Source: Thalassospira sp.
GTDB lineage: Bacteria; Pseudomonadota; Alphaproteobacteria; Rhodospirillales; Thalassospiraceae
Length of the DNA stretch: 64,000 bases
Reading direction: 5' to 3'
NCBI RefSeq assembly: GCF_002709775.1
Contig: NZ_PAQR01000010.1
Span: forward strand, 3,720 to 67,719
Part shown: in pieces, positions 1 through 10,000 of the stretch
Layout of the letters: every line of letters starts with the position of its first letter
Position numbering within the stretch: the first letter of the stretch is position 1
Program-made: the position numbers and the translations under genes
Notes under the pieces: generated by a model
What the model saw: the letters and a program-made list of their open reading frames with translations, nothing else
Told to the model about the DNA's origin: nothing
Database searches by the model: none

Positions 1-69
1 TTGCACACGTTCAGGCAGATGACTGTTGGCATTCTTGCCAAACAGGAAGGCACTAAGCGTGCTTTTCAT
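1..69 (-). CDS. partial gene at window edge, N-terminus only
   Basis: Reading the minus strand from an ATG at 69 gives 23 open codons running off the left edge (begins MKSTLSAFLFGKNANSHLPE). A short hydrophobic start followed by an LPERV motif vaguely recalls the N-terminus of membrane-anchored adenylate/guanylate cyclases of this order, but the fragment is too short to assign. No strong ribosome site is visible before the ATG. Its promoter would lie within 70-230, where nothing else is seen. Confidence 0.35.
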   Translation of the reverse strand, partial: MKSTLSAFLFGKNANSHLPERVQ

Positions 70-231
70 GGTGCCGATGTCCCGATCATGTCGATGGATG
101 TCCTTTGTGGACATATTGAATGCACCATAGTGAAACGATAGGCGCAACTTGCCAAGTCGCGATGCGATGACAGGTGATCACAGCTACGTGCGGGTCGACA
201 GGAATGGCTGGATGTTGCCGGTGATTCAGGC

Positions 232-343
232 AAAAAAAAAGCCGGGCAACAAATGTGCCCGGCAAGTTTATCAGGGAGGCTTCACGTCTGGGAGACGTAG
301 GACCCTTCTCAGGGCCCTGGGTAAGCCGGACAGGGCGTCCGGC
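232..343 (-). ncRNA. structured small-RNA candidate, copy 1
   Basis: Read on the minus strand this segment gives successive hairpins: 343-325 (7-bp GC-rich stem), 318-299 (stem with one mismatch), 295-284 (ACGTCT/AGACGT with a CCC loop), a single-stranded GCCTCCCTGATAAAC, and a terminator hairpin at 263-241 followed by nine T. The C-rich CCTCCCT stretch is complementary to Shine-Dalgarno sequences, as in alphaproteobacterial anti-SD small RNAs. A 50-bp block (252-301) is identical to the second copy at 622-671. A further hairpin (347-363) may belong to the 5' end. The promoter was not identified. Confidence 0.6.
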
Positions 344-602
344 TAAGACCGACATAATCGGTCAGGGAGAAAACTCTGTACCGCGGTGCGGTGTTTGCCG
401 CTGCGGTTCGAGAGGAAAGATAGCGTTTTTGACGATAATGACCACTGCCAAATTGCTTTTTCAGCCATGCATTTTCTGCATAAATCTTCAGGAAGCGGAG
501 ATATCGATATAAGTGTTTGATATTAAATATAAATATATGCGGTATTGAGGCCGTTTCCCGGCTGGATCACTGTTTGGCGGGTGAATTCATTGTGCAGGAG
601 CA

Positions 603-710
603 CAAAAAAAAGCCGGGCATCAATGTGCCCGGCAAGTTTATCAGGGAGGCTTCACGTCTGGGAGACGTAGGGAATCTAGGGAAGATTCCCGTGCCGGATA
701 TCGTTCCGGC
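603..710 (-). ncRNA. structured small-RNA candidate, copy 2
   Basis: Tandem paralogue of the RNA at 232-343, same strand, offset by exactly 370 bp. Minus-strand order: hairpin 710-693, hairpin 689-671 (7-bp stem, loop TCCCT), hairpin with CCC loop near 665-654, the exposed CCTCCCT, and a terminator hairpin 633-612 followed by an eight-T run. The outer hairpins differ in sequence from copy 1 but keep the stem-loop plan, which suggests selection on structure. Both copies have a similar CTCCG-CTTCCTGAA string upstream (about 488-505 and 726-742) at different distances. Confidence 0.6.
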
Positions 711-1053
711 GGACGAAACGTCCAAATTCAGGAAGTCGGAGCGATCACGCTTTGTGCGATTGCTCACAACTTATGATGTGAATATAGGTGAGCTCTGAGT
801 GGATTAAAAATTGAATAACTACAAAGCAACCATGCGCTAAACGCATGACGATAAAATGTCAGCAATTTTAAGACATTATGGCATGGTTATTTGAGAACAC
901 GCTGTGATGTGCCTAACAGGTGGCCCGATTTTGCCCCTGAGGTTTGAAATTTTGGGCCGGGGTCACAGTCAGATTATGCGCGACTCATGGCCGGATCCGT
1001 GCGGGTTGGGGGCGGGATTCGGGTGCGGATAGATTGGGGGGTCTCATACGCAA
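711..1053. other. intergenic, no gene recognised
   Basis: Apart from the presumed upstream region of the copy 2 small RNA (711-830), nothing convincing was seen. Short open frames here lack ribosome sites and have no protein-like composition. Confidence 0.5.
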
Positions 1054-1076
1054 ACAGCCCGGCGTGGCCGGGCTGT
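1054..1076 (-). terminator. terminator of the LysR gene
   Basis: A 10-bp GC-rich stem (ACAGCCCGGC / GCCGGGCTGT, loop GTG) lies 34 bp beyond the LysR stop. On the minus strand it is followed by TTTGCG. The T-tract is short. Confidence 0.65.
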
Positions 1077-1109
1077 CGAAAATCTCTTATTGCCGTGGTT
1101 TGCTGGCGC

Positions 1110-2036
1110 CTATTTGTCGGTGGTTGCGCTGGCAGCGGCTGCGGCCTTTGCCTTTACCTTAGAGATTTCTTCGATCAGGAAGTCTCTGAAGACCGCGATG
1201 CGTTTGGAATGACGCAGTTCTTCCGGATAGACGAAATAGGCATCGAAGCTTGGCCCTTCGAGTTCCGGCAGAATACGGACCAGATTGCTGTTGGACGGCA
1301 ACAGGTAATCAGGTAGGGCCGAGATCCCCAGACCGGATTCGGTGGCGCGGAAGATGCCATAGATATTATTGAGCTTCAGAATCGGGCGCATGTCCGGCTT
1401 GTATTGCTGGGCGGTGGCCATCATCCAGTTGACGTTCGACACCGGCGGACGCGCATCCGCACCATAGATGATCAGACGGTGATCCTTAAGCTCTTCGGGT
1501 GTTTTGGGCATGCCGTGCTGCTTGATATATTCCGGCGATGCAAACACGTGATAGCGCAGTGTCATCAACTGACGCTGGACAAGGTCGGCCTGACGCGGTG
1601 GCTGCATGCGGATGGCAACATCGGCCTCACGCATGGCGAGATCGAGTTCCTCGTCATTGAGCACCAGCGACAGTTCGATTTCCGGATAGCGTTCAAGGAA
1701 TTCATTAATGCGCGGGGTCAGCCAGGTCGAGCCAAAGGCCACGGTTGTCGTGACCTTGAGTGGGCCGCTCGGGCGTTCCTTTGATTCGCGAATGCGGGCT
1801 TCGGCCATGGAAAGCTTGGCGAAGACATCATGGGCGGTGCGATAGAGCAATTCGCCCTGTTCGGTCAGGATCAGGCCACGCGCATGGCGATGGAAAAGCG
1901 GGACTTTCACGCTTTCTTCAAGAGCGCTGATCTGTCGGCTGACGGCCGACTGGCTCAGATTAAGGTTTTCCCCTGCGTGGGTGAAGCTCCCGGCTTCGGC
2001 AACAGCGTGAAAGACACGCAGCTTGTCCCAGTCCAT
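1110..2036 (-). CDS. LysR-family transcriptional regulator
   Basis: 308-residue LysR-type regulator. Residues 1-60 form the winged helix-turn-helix (FHAVAEAGSFTHAGENLNLS, then QSAVSRQISALEE), which binds the target promoter. Residues about 90-290 form the effector-binding domain (SGPLKVTTTVAFGSTWLTPR). The C-terminus is a charged, Ala-rich tail (VKAKAAAAASATTDK), unusual for the family. An AGGAG motif precedes the ATG. It stands alone between its own terminator and the trxB terminator, so no target can be inferred from neighbours. The effector is unknown. Confidence 0.9.
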   Translation of the reverse strand: MDWDKLRVFHAVAEAGSFTHAGENLNLSQSAVSRQISALEESVKVPLFHRHARGLILTEQGELLYRTAHDVFAKLSMAEARIRESKERPSGPLKVTTTVAFGSTWLTPRINEFLERYPEIELSLVLNDEELDLAMREADVAIRMQPPRQADLVQRQLMTLRYHVFASPEYIKQHGMPKTPEELKDHRLIIYGADARPPVSNVNWMMATAQQYKPDMRPILKLNNIYGIFRATESGLGISALPDYLLPSNSNLVRILPELEGPSFDAYFVYPEELRHSKRIAVFRDFLIEEISKVKAKAAAAASATTDK

Positions 2037-2289
2037 AGACCTGCTCCTAGATTCACCAGCGCACGGTCGATGCGCCAGACCCCTGATAATGGTTCTCTTC
2101 TTTTATGGTCAATTTGGTTTCAACACTGTTAAGTGCCTCACAGGCTTTGACCAAGTACATGATTATTCAATCAATATGAGGCCTGTGACGTTTTCTGCAA
2201 GAAGACATTTTCCAGCAAACACCATGGTATGTTGCGATTTTCGGTCCAATGTCAGGCAATTGGCGGGATCGCGGCAGGTTGGAGTCATT

Positions 2290-2319
2290 AAAAAAGGGGA
2301 CGCAATAAGCGTCCCCTTT
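2290..2319 (-). terminator. terminator of trxB
   Basis: Minus-strand hairpin AAAGGGGACGC / GCGTCCCCTTTTTT located about 50 bp beyond the trxB stop: a textbook rho-independent terminator. The rest of the LysR-trxB gap (2037-2366) holds the LysR promoter region and a small GGGCC/GGCCC repeat at 2341-2355; nothing else is evident. Confidence 0.8.
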
Positions 2320-2366
2320 GCTGTTTACATCGTGCGGATCGGGCCAAAGAGGCCCGTGCACGGAAA

Positions 2367-3317
2367 TCAGCCTTCGTGTTCGGCGATGAATTTTTCGGCT
2401 TCAAGGGCGGCCATGCAGCCCATGCCAGCGGCGGTCACAGCCTGACGGTAGACTTTGTCGGTCACGTCGCCTGCGGCAAAGACGCCTTCGATATTGGTGA
2501 CCGTGCTGCCCGGTTTGACCAGAACATAGTTTTCGTCATCCATGTCGACCTGGCCTTTGAAGACGGCCGTTGCCGGGTCATGGCCAATTGCGACAAAGAA
2601 ACCGTCCGCCGGGATGTCGGTGACGGCATCGGTTTTGACGTTGCGCACACGGACAGCCTCGACACCGTCCATCGGGCCATCGCCACCAAGAATGTCTTCA
2701 ACAACGCTGTCCCAGACCACGTCGATCTTTTCATGCTTGAGCAGGCGTTCCTGAAGCATCTTTTCCGCACGCAGTTCATCGCGGCGGTGGATCAGGGTGA
2801 CCTTGGAGCAGATACCGGCAAGGTAAAGGGCTTCTTCAACAGCGGTATTGCCGCCACCGACAACCGTGACCGGCTTGTTGCGATAGAAGAAACCGTCGCA
2901 GGTTGCGCAGGCCGAAACGCCGCGGCCATTAAACTTCTCTTCGCCCGGAAGGCCCAGCCAGCGGGCCTGTGCGCCGGTCGAGATGATAACGGTTTCAGCA
3001 ATATAGGTATCGCCGGAGTCGCCTTTGCAGACGAACGGGCGTTTGGAGAAGTCGACCTCGGTGATCAGGTCATGGACCATCTTGGTGCCGACATGTTCGG
3101 CCTGGCCCTTCATCTGTTCCATCAGCCACGGGCCCTGGATGACATCGGCAAAACCCGGATAGTTTTCGACATCGGTGGTGATCGTCAGCTGGCCACCCGG
3201 CTGAAGGCCCATGACCATCATGGGTTCAAGGTTGGCGCGCGCAGCATAGATCGCAGCAGTGTATCCGGCAGGGCCGGAGCCGATGATGAGGACTTTGGTT
3301 TTATGTTCCTGGGCCAT
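2367..3317 (-). CDS. trxB: thioredoxin reductase
   Basis: Cytoplasmic FAD enzyme that reduces thioredoxin with NADPH. The 316-residue protein shows the FAD-binding GSGPAG at 13-18, the redox-active CATC at 137-140 and the NADPH-binding GGGNTA at 154-159; the length is normal for the low-Mr bacterial class. I start at the ATG at 3317 (MAQEHKTK), which precedes the conserved fold directly. The longer open frame to 3518 has no family-like sequence. The gene is divergent from an Lrp/AsnC regulator, an arrangement I associate with alphaproteobacteria, and ends in a strong terminator. Confidence 0.95.
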   Translation of the reverse strand: MAQEHKTKVLIIGSGPAGYTAAIYAARANLEPMMVMGLQPGGQLTITTDVENYPGFADVIQGPWLMEQMKGQAEHVGTKMVHDLITEVDFSKRPFVCKGDSGDTYIAETVIISTGAQARWLGLPGEEKFNGRGVSACATCDGFFYRNKPVTVVGGGNTAVEEALYLAGICSKVTLIHRRDELRAEKMLQERLLKHEKIDVVWDSVVEDILGGDGPMDGVEAVRVRNVKTDAVTDIPADGFFVAIGHDPATAVFKGQVDMDDENYVLVKPGSTVTNIEGVFAAGDVTDKVYRQAVTAAGMGCMAALEAEKFIAEHEG

Positions 3318-3552
3318 GGTCTTTGTAATTGTCCGAGATGAGTAAAAAACTGACGTCGAACATATGAGGAGACCGTGCAAGACGCAACCGCCAGAGGAAA
3401 AGTTTGCAGTACCCAGACGCGGTTTTGGGCAGGCCGGAAATTTCAGAATGATGGAAGCTGTGGGATCGGTCACGCGAATGCGCCACGGATGGCCGCCAAA
3501 AACCGGATTTTGCAGCATTTTCAGTTACGGCAACCAAGCACAAGATTGCATT

Positions 3553-3598
3553 CTTGCCTCGATTATATTATTGCCTGCAACTTGCCTCGCTGTAATAT
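3553..3598 (+). promoter_or_regulatory. promoter and repeated element before the Lrp gene
   Basis: TTGCCT (3571-3576), a 16-bp spacer and TAATAT (3593-3598) make a plausible promoter for the downstream gene. The nonamer CTTGCCTCG occurs at 3553-3561 and 3581-3589, each followed by an AT-rich stretch. Spacing of 28 bp and position at the promoter are compatible with binding of the Lrp protein itself, which is inference. Confidence 0.45.
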
Positions 3599-3641
3599 TG
3601 TTTCAATCGAGGTAACTTTCGCGCACAGAATCGAGGAATAA

Positions 3642-4127
3642 ATGCAACGGGTCAAACTCGACAAGATCGACCGCAGAATCTTGCGCGATCTGCAGGAAGA
3701 TGGCCGCATGACCAATGTGGAACTTGCACGCCGTGCAGGTATTTCGGCTCCTCCCTGTTTGCGTCGTGTGCGCGCACTCGAAGAAACCGGATTCATTCAG
3801 GGCTATCACGCCGAAGTCGATGCGCAGGCACTTGGCTATAACGTCACGGTGTTTGCGATGGTCGGTCTGGCAAGCCAGGCCGAACACGATCTGCGTGCGT
3901 TCGAGGCCCGTGCGGCCAGCTGGCCCGAAGTTCGCGAATGCCACATGGTGGCGGGCGAGATGGACTTCCTGCTTAAGATCGTGTCGCACAGCTGGGATGA
4001 GTATCAGAAATTCCTGACCACCGAGCTGACGGTTGCCGAGAACGTCAATCACGTCAAATCAGCCCTTTCGATTCGCACCGCCAAAAACATGCCGGGCGTT
4101 CCGATTGATATCGAGGTCGAGGACTGA
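3642..4127 (+). CDS. Lrp/AsnC-family regulator
   Basis: 161-residue feast-famine regulator. Residues 1-60 are the helix-turn-helix (LDKIDRRILRDLQEDGRMTN; ELARRAGISAPPCLRRVRAL) and about 65-150 the RAM/effector domain with the oligomerising beta-alpha fold. The GAGGA ribosome site is 4-5 bp from the ATG. It lies divergently from trxB. Lrp-type proteins often sense amino acids and repress themselves; which ligand applies here cannot be read from the sequence. Confidence 0.9.
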   Translation: MQRVKLDKIDRRILRDLQEDGRMTNVELARRAGISAPPCLRRVRALEETGFIQGYHAEVDAQALGYNVTVFAMVGLASQAEHDLRAFEARAASWPEVRECHMVAGEMDFLLKIVSHSWDEYQKFLTTELTVAENVNHVKSALSIRTAKNMPGVPIDIEVED

Positions 4128-4170
4128 TTACAGGCCTTTGACCCGCGACTGACAATTCCAAGAAGATCAG

Positions 4171-4196
4171 AAACCGGCGCAAAACTGCGCCGGTTT
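4171..4196 (+). terminator. terminator of the Lrp gene
   Basis: AAACCGGCGCA / TGCGCCGGTTT hairpin with AAAC loop, followed by ATTTGTTT. Downstream (4197-4496) no gene is visible; the octamer CCTATACG occurs at 4249 and 4457, the first inside a CCTATA/TATAGG inverted repeat, and the AT-rich 4450-4490 stretch probably holds the promoter of the next operon. Confidence 0.75.
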
Positions 4197-4496
4197 ATTT
4201 GTTTCCCGACCCTTGCAAGGGCGAGGGCACGCTATCACCTGCATGAAACCTATACGTGTTGTTATAGGCTATTCGATCCGGGCAATGGAGCCATGCGCCG
4301 GTCAATAAATGTGATCCGGATCGCGATTTGTCCGTAAAAAGGTCACGAAAACAGCCATTTATCGCCTTGTCGCGATCAGGTGTGCTGGCCGCCCCTTATT
4401 AAACGTATGGATGAAAGTCCTTGTCAGTGACGGGGGAAGGGCATAAATACAAGATACCTATACGAATGGTATATAAGCTATATCTAGGGATAGTAA

Positions 4497-4874
4497 TTGG
4501 AAGCATTTCAAAAAACCCCGGAAGCCACTCGAATTCTGGCAATCGACGATGACGGTTGGCGCGGGATTGTACCGACCATGCTGTTTGCGTTTGTCGGTGT
4601 GATGTTGCTGGTGGTTCTGTCCTATCGGCCGTCCGATGCCATGTCGGGTGTCGGGATGGTGTTTCCTTTTGATATGAGCGAACAGGAAATCCTTGAGCGG
4701 GTGGGGGCTTCCGGTGGTCGCGTTGCGAGATTTGGGGGCTTTGGGCATATGGCTGTCGTTGTGCGTGACGATGGTACGTTGCCAGAGGCCGGGGATTTCG
4801 GCGCATTGTTTACCCTGTCTCCGCTAATTGCATCGGCCTGTTTTGATGCTGACGCACCGAAAAACGCCTTCTGA
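4497..4874 (+). CDS. small single-pass membrane protein, unknown
   Basis: 125 residues beginning at a TTG codon 7 bp after an AGGG ribosome site (4486-4489); no better start is available. One hydrophobic segment at about 24-42 ([18 protein letters not shown]) is followed by a soluble tail with an alternating glycine-rich stretch that could fold as a small periplasmic domain. It ends 17 bp before the chemoreceptor gene, so the two are probably cotranscribed. No family was recognised. Confidence 0.6.
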   Translation: MEAFQKTPEATRILAIDDDGWRGIVPTMLFAFVGVMLLVVLSYRPSDAMSGVGMVFPFDMSEQEILERVGASGGRVARFGGFGHMAVVVRDDGTLPEAGDFGALFTLSPLIASACFDADAPKNAF

Positions 4875-4891
4875 TATTTGGGTTTAAGCCA

Positions 4892-6355
4892 ATGGAAAAG
4901 TTACTCGAAATTCGTGCCAATGCGATCAAGGCACTGTTTGTCATTCTGGCCGTGCATATTCCGCTCAGTGCGATTGCCGGTTACTTCGCAAGCGGTGATG
5001 CCGTCTCGCCGCTGATCGCCAGTGCGATTTTTGCGGCCATTGCATTTGTTGTGTGCCGGGCCGCTGGTCCGCAGGCGCAGATTTCGCGCTTTATTGTCTC
5101 CTCTGCCATGCTCTTGCAGGTCGCCGTTCTGGTTTATGCCTTCCGCGGACATGAATGGCAGATCGACATTCACATGTATTTCTTTGCGGCCCTGGCTGTG
5201 CTTGGCGCGCTGGTCTGCTGGAAAACGATTGTGGTCAGCACCGGCGTTATTGCCCTGCATCACCTGATCCTGAACTTTGCCGTGCCATACTGGGTGTTCC
5301 CGGATGGTGCCGATTTCTTCCGCGTGGTTTTGCATGCAGTGGTCGTGATTGTTGAGGCCGGGGTTCTGATCTGGTCGTGCAAAAGCCTCTATGCGACGCT
5401 GGCCAATGCCGAAACCGCCCGTGCCGAGGCCGAAGAAGCGGCAAAATCTGCACAGGACCTTTTGGCGCAGAACGAGAAGCTGCGTGCACAGCGCAAGATT
5501 GAGCGTGATAACTTCAAACGCGAACTGGCAGGCCAGATCACTTCGATGATCGGCAAGTCTGCCGGTGCGGTTGATGCAGAATCCGTTCAGCTGCAAAAGC
5601 GTGCCCAGCTTCTTGATGATCGCGCACGTACCGGTCGTGAGGCATCTGTTGGTGCCGTGCATGCGTCCGAGGAAACCTCGCAGAACGTTCAGTCGGCAGC
5701 ATCCGCCGTTGATGAGATCAATGCATCGGCCGATGAGATTTCCCGTCAGATCGTCCGCGCGCGTGAGATCACCGATAACGCAGTTTCGCGGTCCTCGACC
5801 GCAAGCGAGCGGATTGAATGGCTGTCAAAAGCGGCCGAGAAAATCGGTGAAGTCGTTAACCTGATTACCGATATCGCGTCCCAGACCAACCTTCTGGCGC
5901 TGAATGCGACGATCGAGGCTGCCCGCGCTGGTGAAGCCGGCAAAGGCTTTGCCGTGGTTGCCAACGAGGTCAAGAACCTTGCCAACCAGACTGCGCGTGC
6001 AACTGACGAGATTGCCCAGCAGATTTCTGAAATTCAGGCGGCAACGGGTGATTCCGTTTCTGCGGTCAACGGGGTTTCGGAAACCATCGGCGATCTGGTG
6101 GAAGTCACAACGACCATTTCCTCGACCATGGATCAGCAGCAGGCTGCATCGCGCGAGATTGCTCAGAGCCTGAATGTTACGGTCGATGCAACCCGTGATC
6201 TTTCGGACCTGATCCATCAGCTGTCGGAAATTTCCGATCAGACCGGTGCGACTGCGACCGAGCTTCTGGGCAGTGCCGATCACCTTGGATCAGAAGCAAC
6301 CGATCTTAACCGCAATATCGAAGCGGTTCTCGATCAGCTGGCCAAAGCTGAATAA
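4892..6355 (+). CDS. methyl-accepting chemotaxis protein, membrane-bound
   Basis: 487-residue chemoreceptor. Residues 1-165 contain about six hydrophobic segments in short succession rather than the usual two helices flanking a periplasmic domain. A coiled-coil (about 170-215) leads to the cytoplasmic signalling domain, whose hairpin tip carries the conserved [35 protein letters not shown]. It would dock CheA/CheW and modulate flagellar rotation. The integral-membrane sensor suggests it detects a membrane-associated or cytoplasmic cue. The preceding small membrane protein is in the same unit. A terminator follows. Confidence 0.93.
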   Translation: MEKLLEIRANAIKALFVILAVHIPLSAIAGYFASGDAVSPLIASAIFAAIAFVVCRAAGPQAQISRFIVSSAMLLQVAVLVYAFRGHEWQIDIHMYFFAALAVLGALVCWKTIVVSTGVIALHHLILNFAVPYWVFPDGADFFRVVLHAVVVIVEAGVLIWSCKSLYATLANAETARAEAEEAAKSAQDLLAQNEKLRAQRKIERDNFKRELAGQITSMIGKSAGAVDAESVQLQKRAQLLDDRARTGREASVGAVHASEETSQNVQSAASAVDEINASADEISRQIVRAREITDNAVSRSSTASERIEWLSKAAEKIGEVVNLITDIASQTNLLALNATIEAARAGEAGKGFAVVANEVKNLANQTARATDEIAQQISEIQAATGDSVSAVNGVSETIGDLVEVTTTISSTMDQQQAASREIAQSLNVTVDATRDLSDLIHQLSEISDQTGATATELLGSADHLGSEATDLNRNIEAVLDQLAKAE

Positions 6356-6382
6356 ATCAGAACAAGCGTCCCAACCTGCGAA

Positions 6383-6415
6383 AAAAAGCCGGGCATTTGC
6401 GTGCCCGGCTTTTTC
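6383..6415 (+). terminator. terminator of the chemoreceptor operon
   Basis: AAAAAGCCGGGCA / TGCCCGGCTTTTT stem with a TTTGCG loop and a T-rich tail (TTTCTTTGTC). The A-run on the other side makes it potentially bidirectional. The stem sequence resembles that of the two small-RNA terminators near 241-263 and 612-633. Confidence 0.85.
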
Positions 6416-6455
6416 TTTGTCTTTTTGTCTCAGTCTCGAATGAAATTCTGCAACG

Positions 6456-6481
6456 AAAAAGGCCCGGGAATTTCCCGGGCC
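6456..6481 (-). terminator. terminator of greA
   Basis: Minus-strand GGCCCGGGAAA / TTCCCGGGCC stem followed by TTTTT, about 26 bp beyond the greA stop. Confidence 0.8.
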
Positions 6482-6506
6482 CTGATGCTGATCAGTTGTT
6501 TCCCGG

Positions 6507-6980
6507 TCAGGAAAAATCGACCTTGAGAATTTCATAGCTTTTGGTGCCGCCCGGTACGGTAACTTCGACAGAGTCACCAACCGATTTGCCGATCAGGGCA
6601 CGACCGATCGGGGACGTGGTCGAGATGCGGCCGGCATTGATGTCGGCTTCGATCGGACCTACCACCTGATATGTGGTTTCCTCGTCGGTGTCTTCGTCAA
6701 CGAGATCAACCTTGGCGCCGAATTTAACGGTATCGCCAGCCAGTGACGGCACGTCGATAACTTCGGAGCGGCTGAGCACGTCTTCGAGCTCGGCAATACG
6801 ACCTTCGCAGAAACTTTGGCGTTCGCGTGCGGCATGGTATTCGGCATTTTCCGAAAGATCGCCATGCTCGCGGGCCTCCGAGATCGCCTTGATGATTTCA
6901 AGACGTTCGACAGACTTGCGATGCTTCAGTTCTTCTTCGAGACGCTGATGCCCCTGGGGGGTCATTGGTACTTTTTCCAT
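6507..6980 (-). CDS. greA: transcription elongation factor GreA
   Basis: 157-residue factor that enters the RNA polymerase secondary channel and stimulates cleavage of backtracked transcripts. The N-terminal coiled coil is visible ([40 protein letters not shown]), with the acidic tip residues in GDLSENAEY, followed by the FKBP-like C-terminal domain ([20 protein letters not shown]). I chose ATG at 6980 ([10 protein letters not shown]), the usual family start, over a GTG three codons upstream at 6989. It lies downstream of carB but is separated from it by a terminator. Confidence 0.93.
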   Translation of the reverse strand: MEKVPMTPQGHQRLEEELKHRKSVERLEIIKAISEAREHGDLSENAEYHAARERQSFCEGRIAELEDVLSRSEVIDVPSLAGDTVKFGAKVDLVDEDTDEETTYQVVGPIEADINAGRISTTSPIGRALIGKSVGDSVEVTVPGGTKSYEILKVDFS

Positions 6981-7025
6981 CGCGCTCACAGCCTATTCTT
7001 ATTAGCGGTCGATACTACAAAATCA

Positions 7026-7050
7026 ACCGCCCGGCATCCCGCCGGGCGGT
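7026..7050 (-). terminator. terminator of carAB
   Basis: ACCGCCCGGC / GCCGGGCGGT stem; on the minus strand it is followed by TGATTTTGT. It sits 33 bp beyond the carB stop, before greA. Confidence 0.75.
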
Positions 7051-7082
7051 CTGAATTCTTGCCTTTGGTTCGCTAGAGAACC

Positions 7083-10000
7083 TTAGTACTTGTCCCCAAG
7101 ATATTCCTGAACGGGACGGACTGCAAGTGCGCCGCGTTTCAGGTTGTCGATGGCGCGCAGGGTAGCGCGGGCACCGGCGACAGTGGTGTAGTACGGGATG
7201 TCATCGGTAAGGGCAGTCCGGCGGATCGAGAAACTGTCGACCACGGCCTGCTTGCTTTCGGTGGTGTTGAACACCAGCTTGATATCGCCGTTCTTCATCA
7301 TGTCCACAATATGGGGACGTCCTTCCTGTACCTTATTGACCGGGGTGACGTCTAGCCCTTCTTTTTCAAGAACTTCCGCCGTTCCGTGGGTCGCTACCAC
7401 GCCAAAGCCAAGGGCAATCGCGTCGCGTGCCAGTTGAATAGCGGCAGGCTTGTCATAGTTTTTGACCGAGATGAACACCTTGCCTTCAAGCGGCAGGGTG
7501 TGACCGGCTGCCATCTGTGCCTTGGCAAAGGCGCGACCGAAATCGGTATCAAGACCCATGACTTCACCGGTCGAACGCATTTCCGGGCCAAGCAGGGTGT
7601 CGACACCCGGGAAGCGGTTGAACGGAAGGACGGCTTCCTTGACCGCGATATGCTTGAACGGACCGTGATCAATGTCGAAGTCGCCAAGTTTTTCGCCAGC
7701 CATGATACGGGCACCGATCTTGGCGATCGGGTTGCCGGTTGCCTTGGCGACGAACGGAACCGTACGCGAGGCACGCGGGTTGACTTCGATCAGATAGATC
7801 TCGTCATCCTTGATCGCGAACTGAACGTTCATCAGGCCGACAACGTCAAGCGCCTTGGCCAGTTCAACCGTTTGCGCCTTGAGGCGTTCGATCATGGTTT
7901 CATCAAGCGAGTAGGGCGGCAGCGAACAGGCCGAGTCACCAGAGTGAATACCGGCTTCTTCGATGTGCTGCATGATGCCCGCAACAAAGACGTTTTCTCC
8001 GTCCGAGACCGCATCAGCGTCAATTTCAATCGCATCAAGCAGGAAGCTGTCGATCAGAACCGGGCTTTTGCCGGAAACCTGAACGGCTTCGTGCATATAG
8101 CGCAGAAGGTCTTCGGTGGTGTGAACGATTTCCATGGCGCGACCACCCAGAACATAGCTTGGGCGGATGACGATCGGGTAGCCAATGCCTTCGGCAATCT
8201 TGACGGCTTCGTCGACCGAACGGGCAATGCCGTTGGCCGGCTGCTTCATGCCAAGCTTGTTGACCAGTTCCTGGAACCGGTCACGGTCTTCGGCAAGGTC
8301 AATGCTGTCCGGGCTGGTGCCGAGGATCGGGATGCCTGCCTTTTCAAGGGCGGCGGAAAGTTTCAGCGGGGTCTGACCACCATACTGGACAATCACACCG
8401 AGCAGTTCGCCATTGCTTTGTTCAAGCTGGCACAGCTCGATCACGTCTTCGGCGGTCAGCGGTTCGAAATACAGACGGTCGGACGTGTCATAGTCGGTTG
8501 AAACCGTTTCCGGGTTGCAGTTGACCATGATGGCTTCGACGCCTGCTTCGCGCAACGCATAGGCCGCGTGCACACAGCAGTAATCAAACTCGATGCCCTG
8601 ACCAATACGGTTCGGGCCACCACCAAGGATGATGACCTTCTTGCGATCGGTGACTTCGGCTTCGTTTTCCGGCTCAAAGAAGCCGTCGCCTTCATACATG
8701 GAATACATGTAGGACGTGCGCGACGGGAATTCGGCAGCACAGGTATCGATACGCTTGTAAACCGGGCGCAGGCCAAGGGCCTGACGATCAGCACGGACAG
8801 CGTCTTCTTCCTTGCCTGCCAGTTCGGCAAGACGTGCGTCCGAGAAGCCAAGCTTCTTGAGACGCAGCAGTTCCTGCTTGTCTGCCGGAATGCCATTGGC
8901 GCGGACTTTTTCTTCTTCCGCGACCAGCATTTCGAGCTGTTTGAGATACCAGGGATCGAACTTCGTTGCCGTCTGGATTTCTTCAAGCGTCATGCCATGG
9001 CGGAAAGCTTGGGCAGCATAAAGAATACGGAACGGGATCGGCTGGGTCAGCTTCGCACGGATCGCAGCCTTGTCCGGTGCGCCTTCGATTTTGACTTCAT
9101 TGAGGCCCGTGAGCCCGGTCTCCATCGAGCGCAGACCTTTCTGCAAGCTTTCAGCAAAGCAGCCACCGATCGACATGGCTTCGCCAACCGATTTCATCGC
9201 GGTGCCGAGAATTGGCTTGGCACCCGGGAACTTTTCAAAGGTGAAGCGCGGGATCTTGGTGACGACATAATCAATGGTCGGCTCGAACGAGGCCGGGGTC
9301 ACACCGGTGATGTCATTATCAAGCTCGTCGAGCGTATAGCCAACCGCAAGCTTGGCCGCGATCTTGGCAATCGGGAAGCCGGTTGCCTTGGATGCCAGTG
9401 CCGAGGAACGCGATACACGCGGGTTCATTTCAATAACGATCAGACGGCCGTCATCCGGGTTGACCGCGAACTGAACGTTCGAGCCGCCGGTATCCACACC
9501 GATCTCGCGAAGTACCGCAAGCGATGCGTCACGCATGATCTGGTATTCTTTGTCGGTCAGGGTGAGCGCCGGGGCAACGGTGATCGAGTCACCGGTATGG
9601 ATGCCCATCGGGTCGACGTTTTCGATCGAACAAATGATGATGCAGTTATCCGCATGGTCGCGGACGACTTCCATCTCGTATTCTTTCCAGCCCAGAATGG
9701 ACTCTTCGATCAGAACCGTGTGGGTCGGGGAAATTGCCAGACCGTTGCGCACAATCTGTTCGAACTCTTCACGGTTATAGGCAATGCCGCCACCTTCACC
9801 ACCGAGGGTGAAGCTCGGGCGGATGATTGCCGGAAGGCCCGTGACCTCGAGCGCCTTGACCGCATCTTCGAAGGTGCTGACCATCGCAGAACGGGCGCTT
9901 TCAAGGCCGATCTTGTCCATGGCTTCACGGAACAGCTGACGGTCTTCGGCCTTTTCGATGACGTGCTTTTTCGCACCGATCATCTCGACACCGTATTTTT

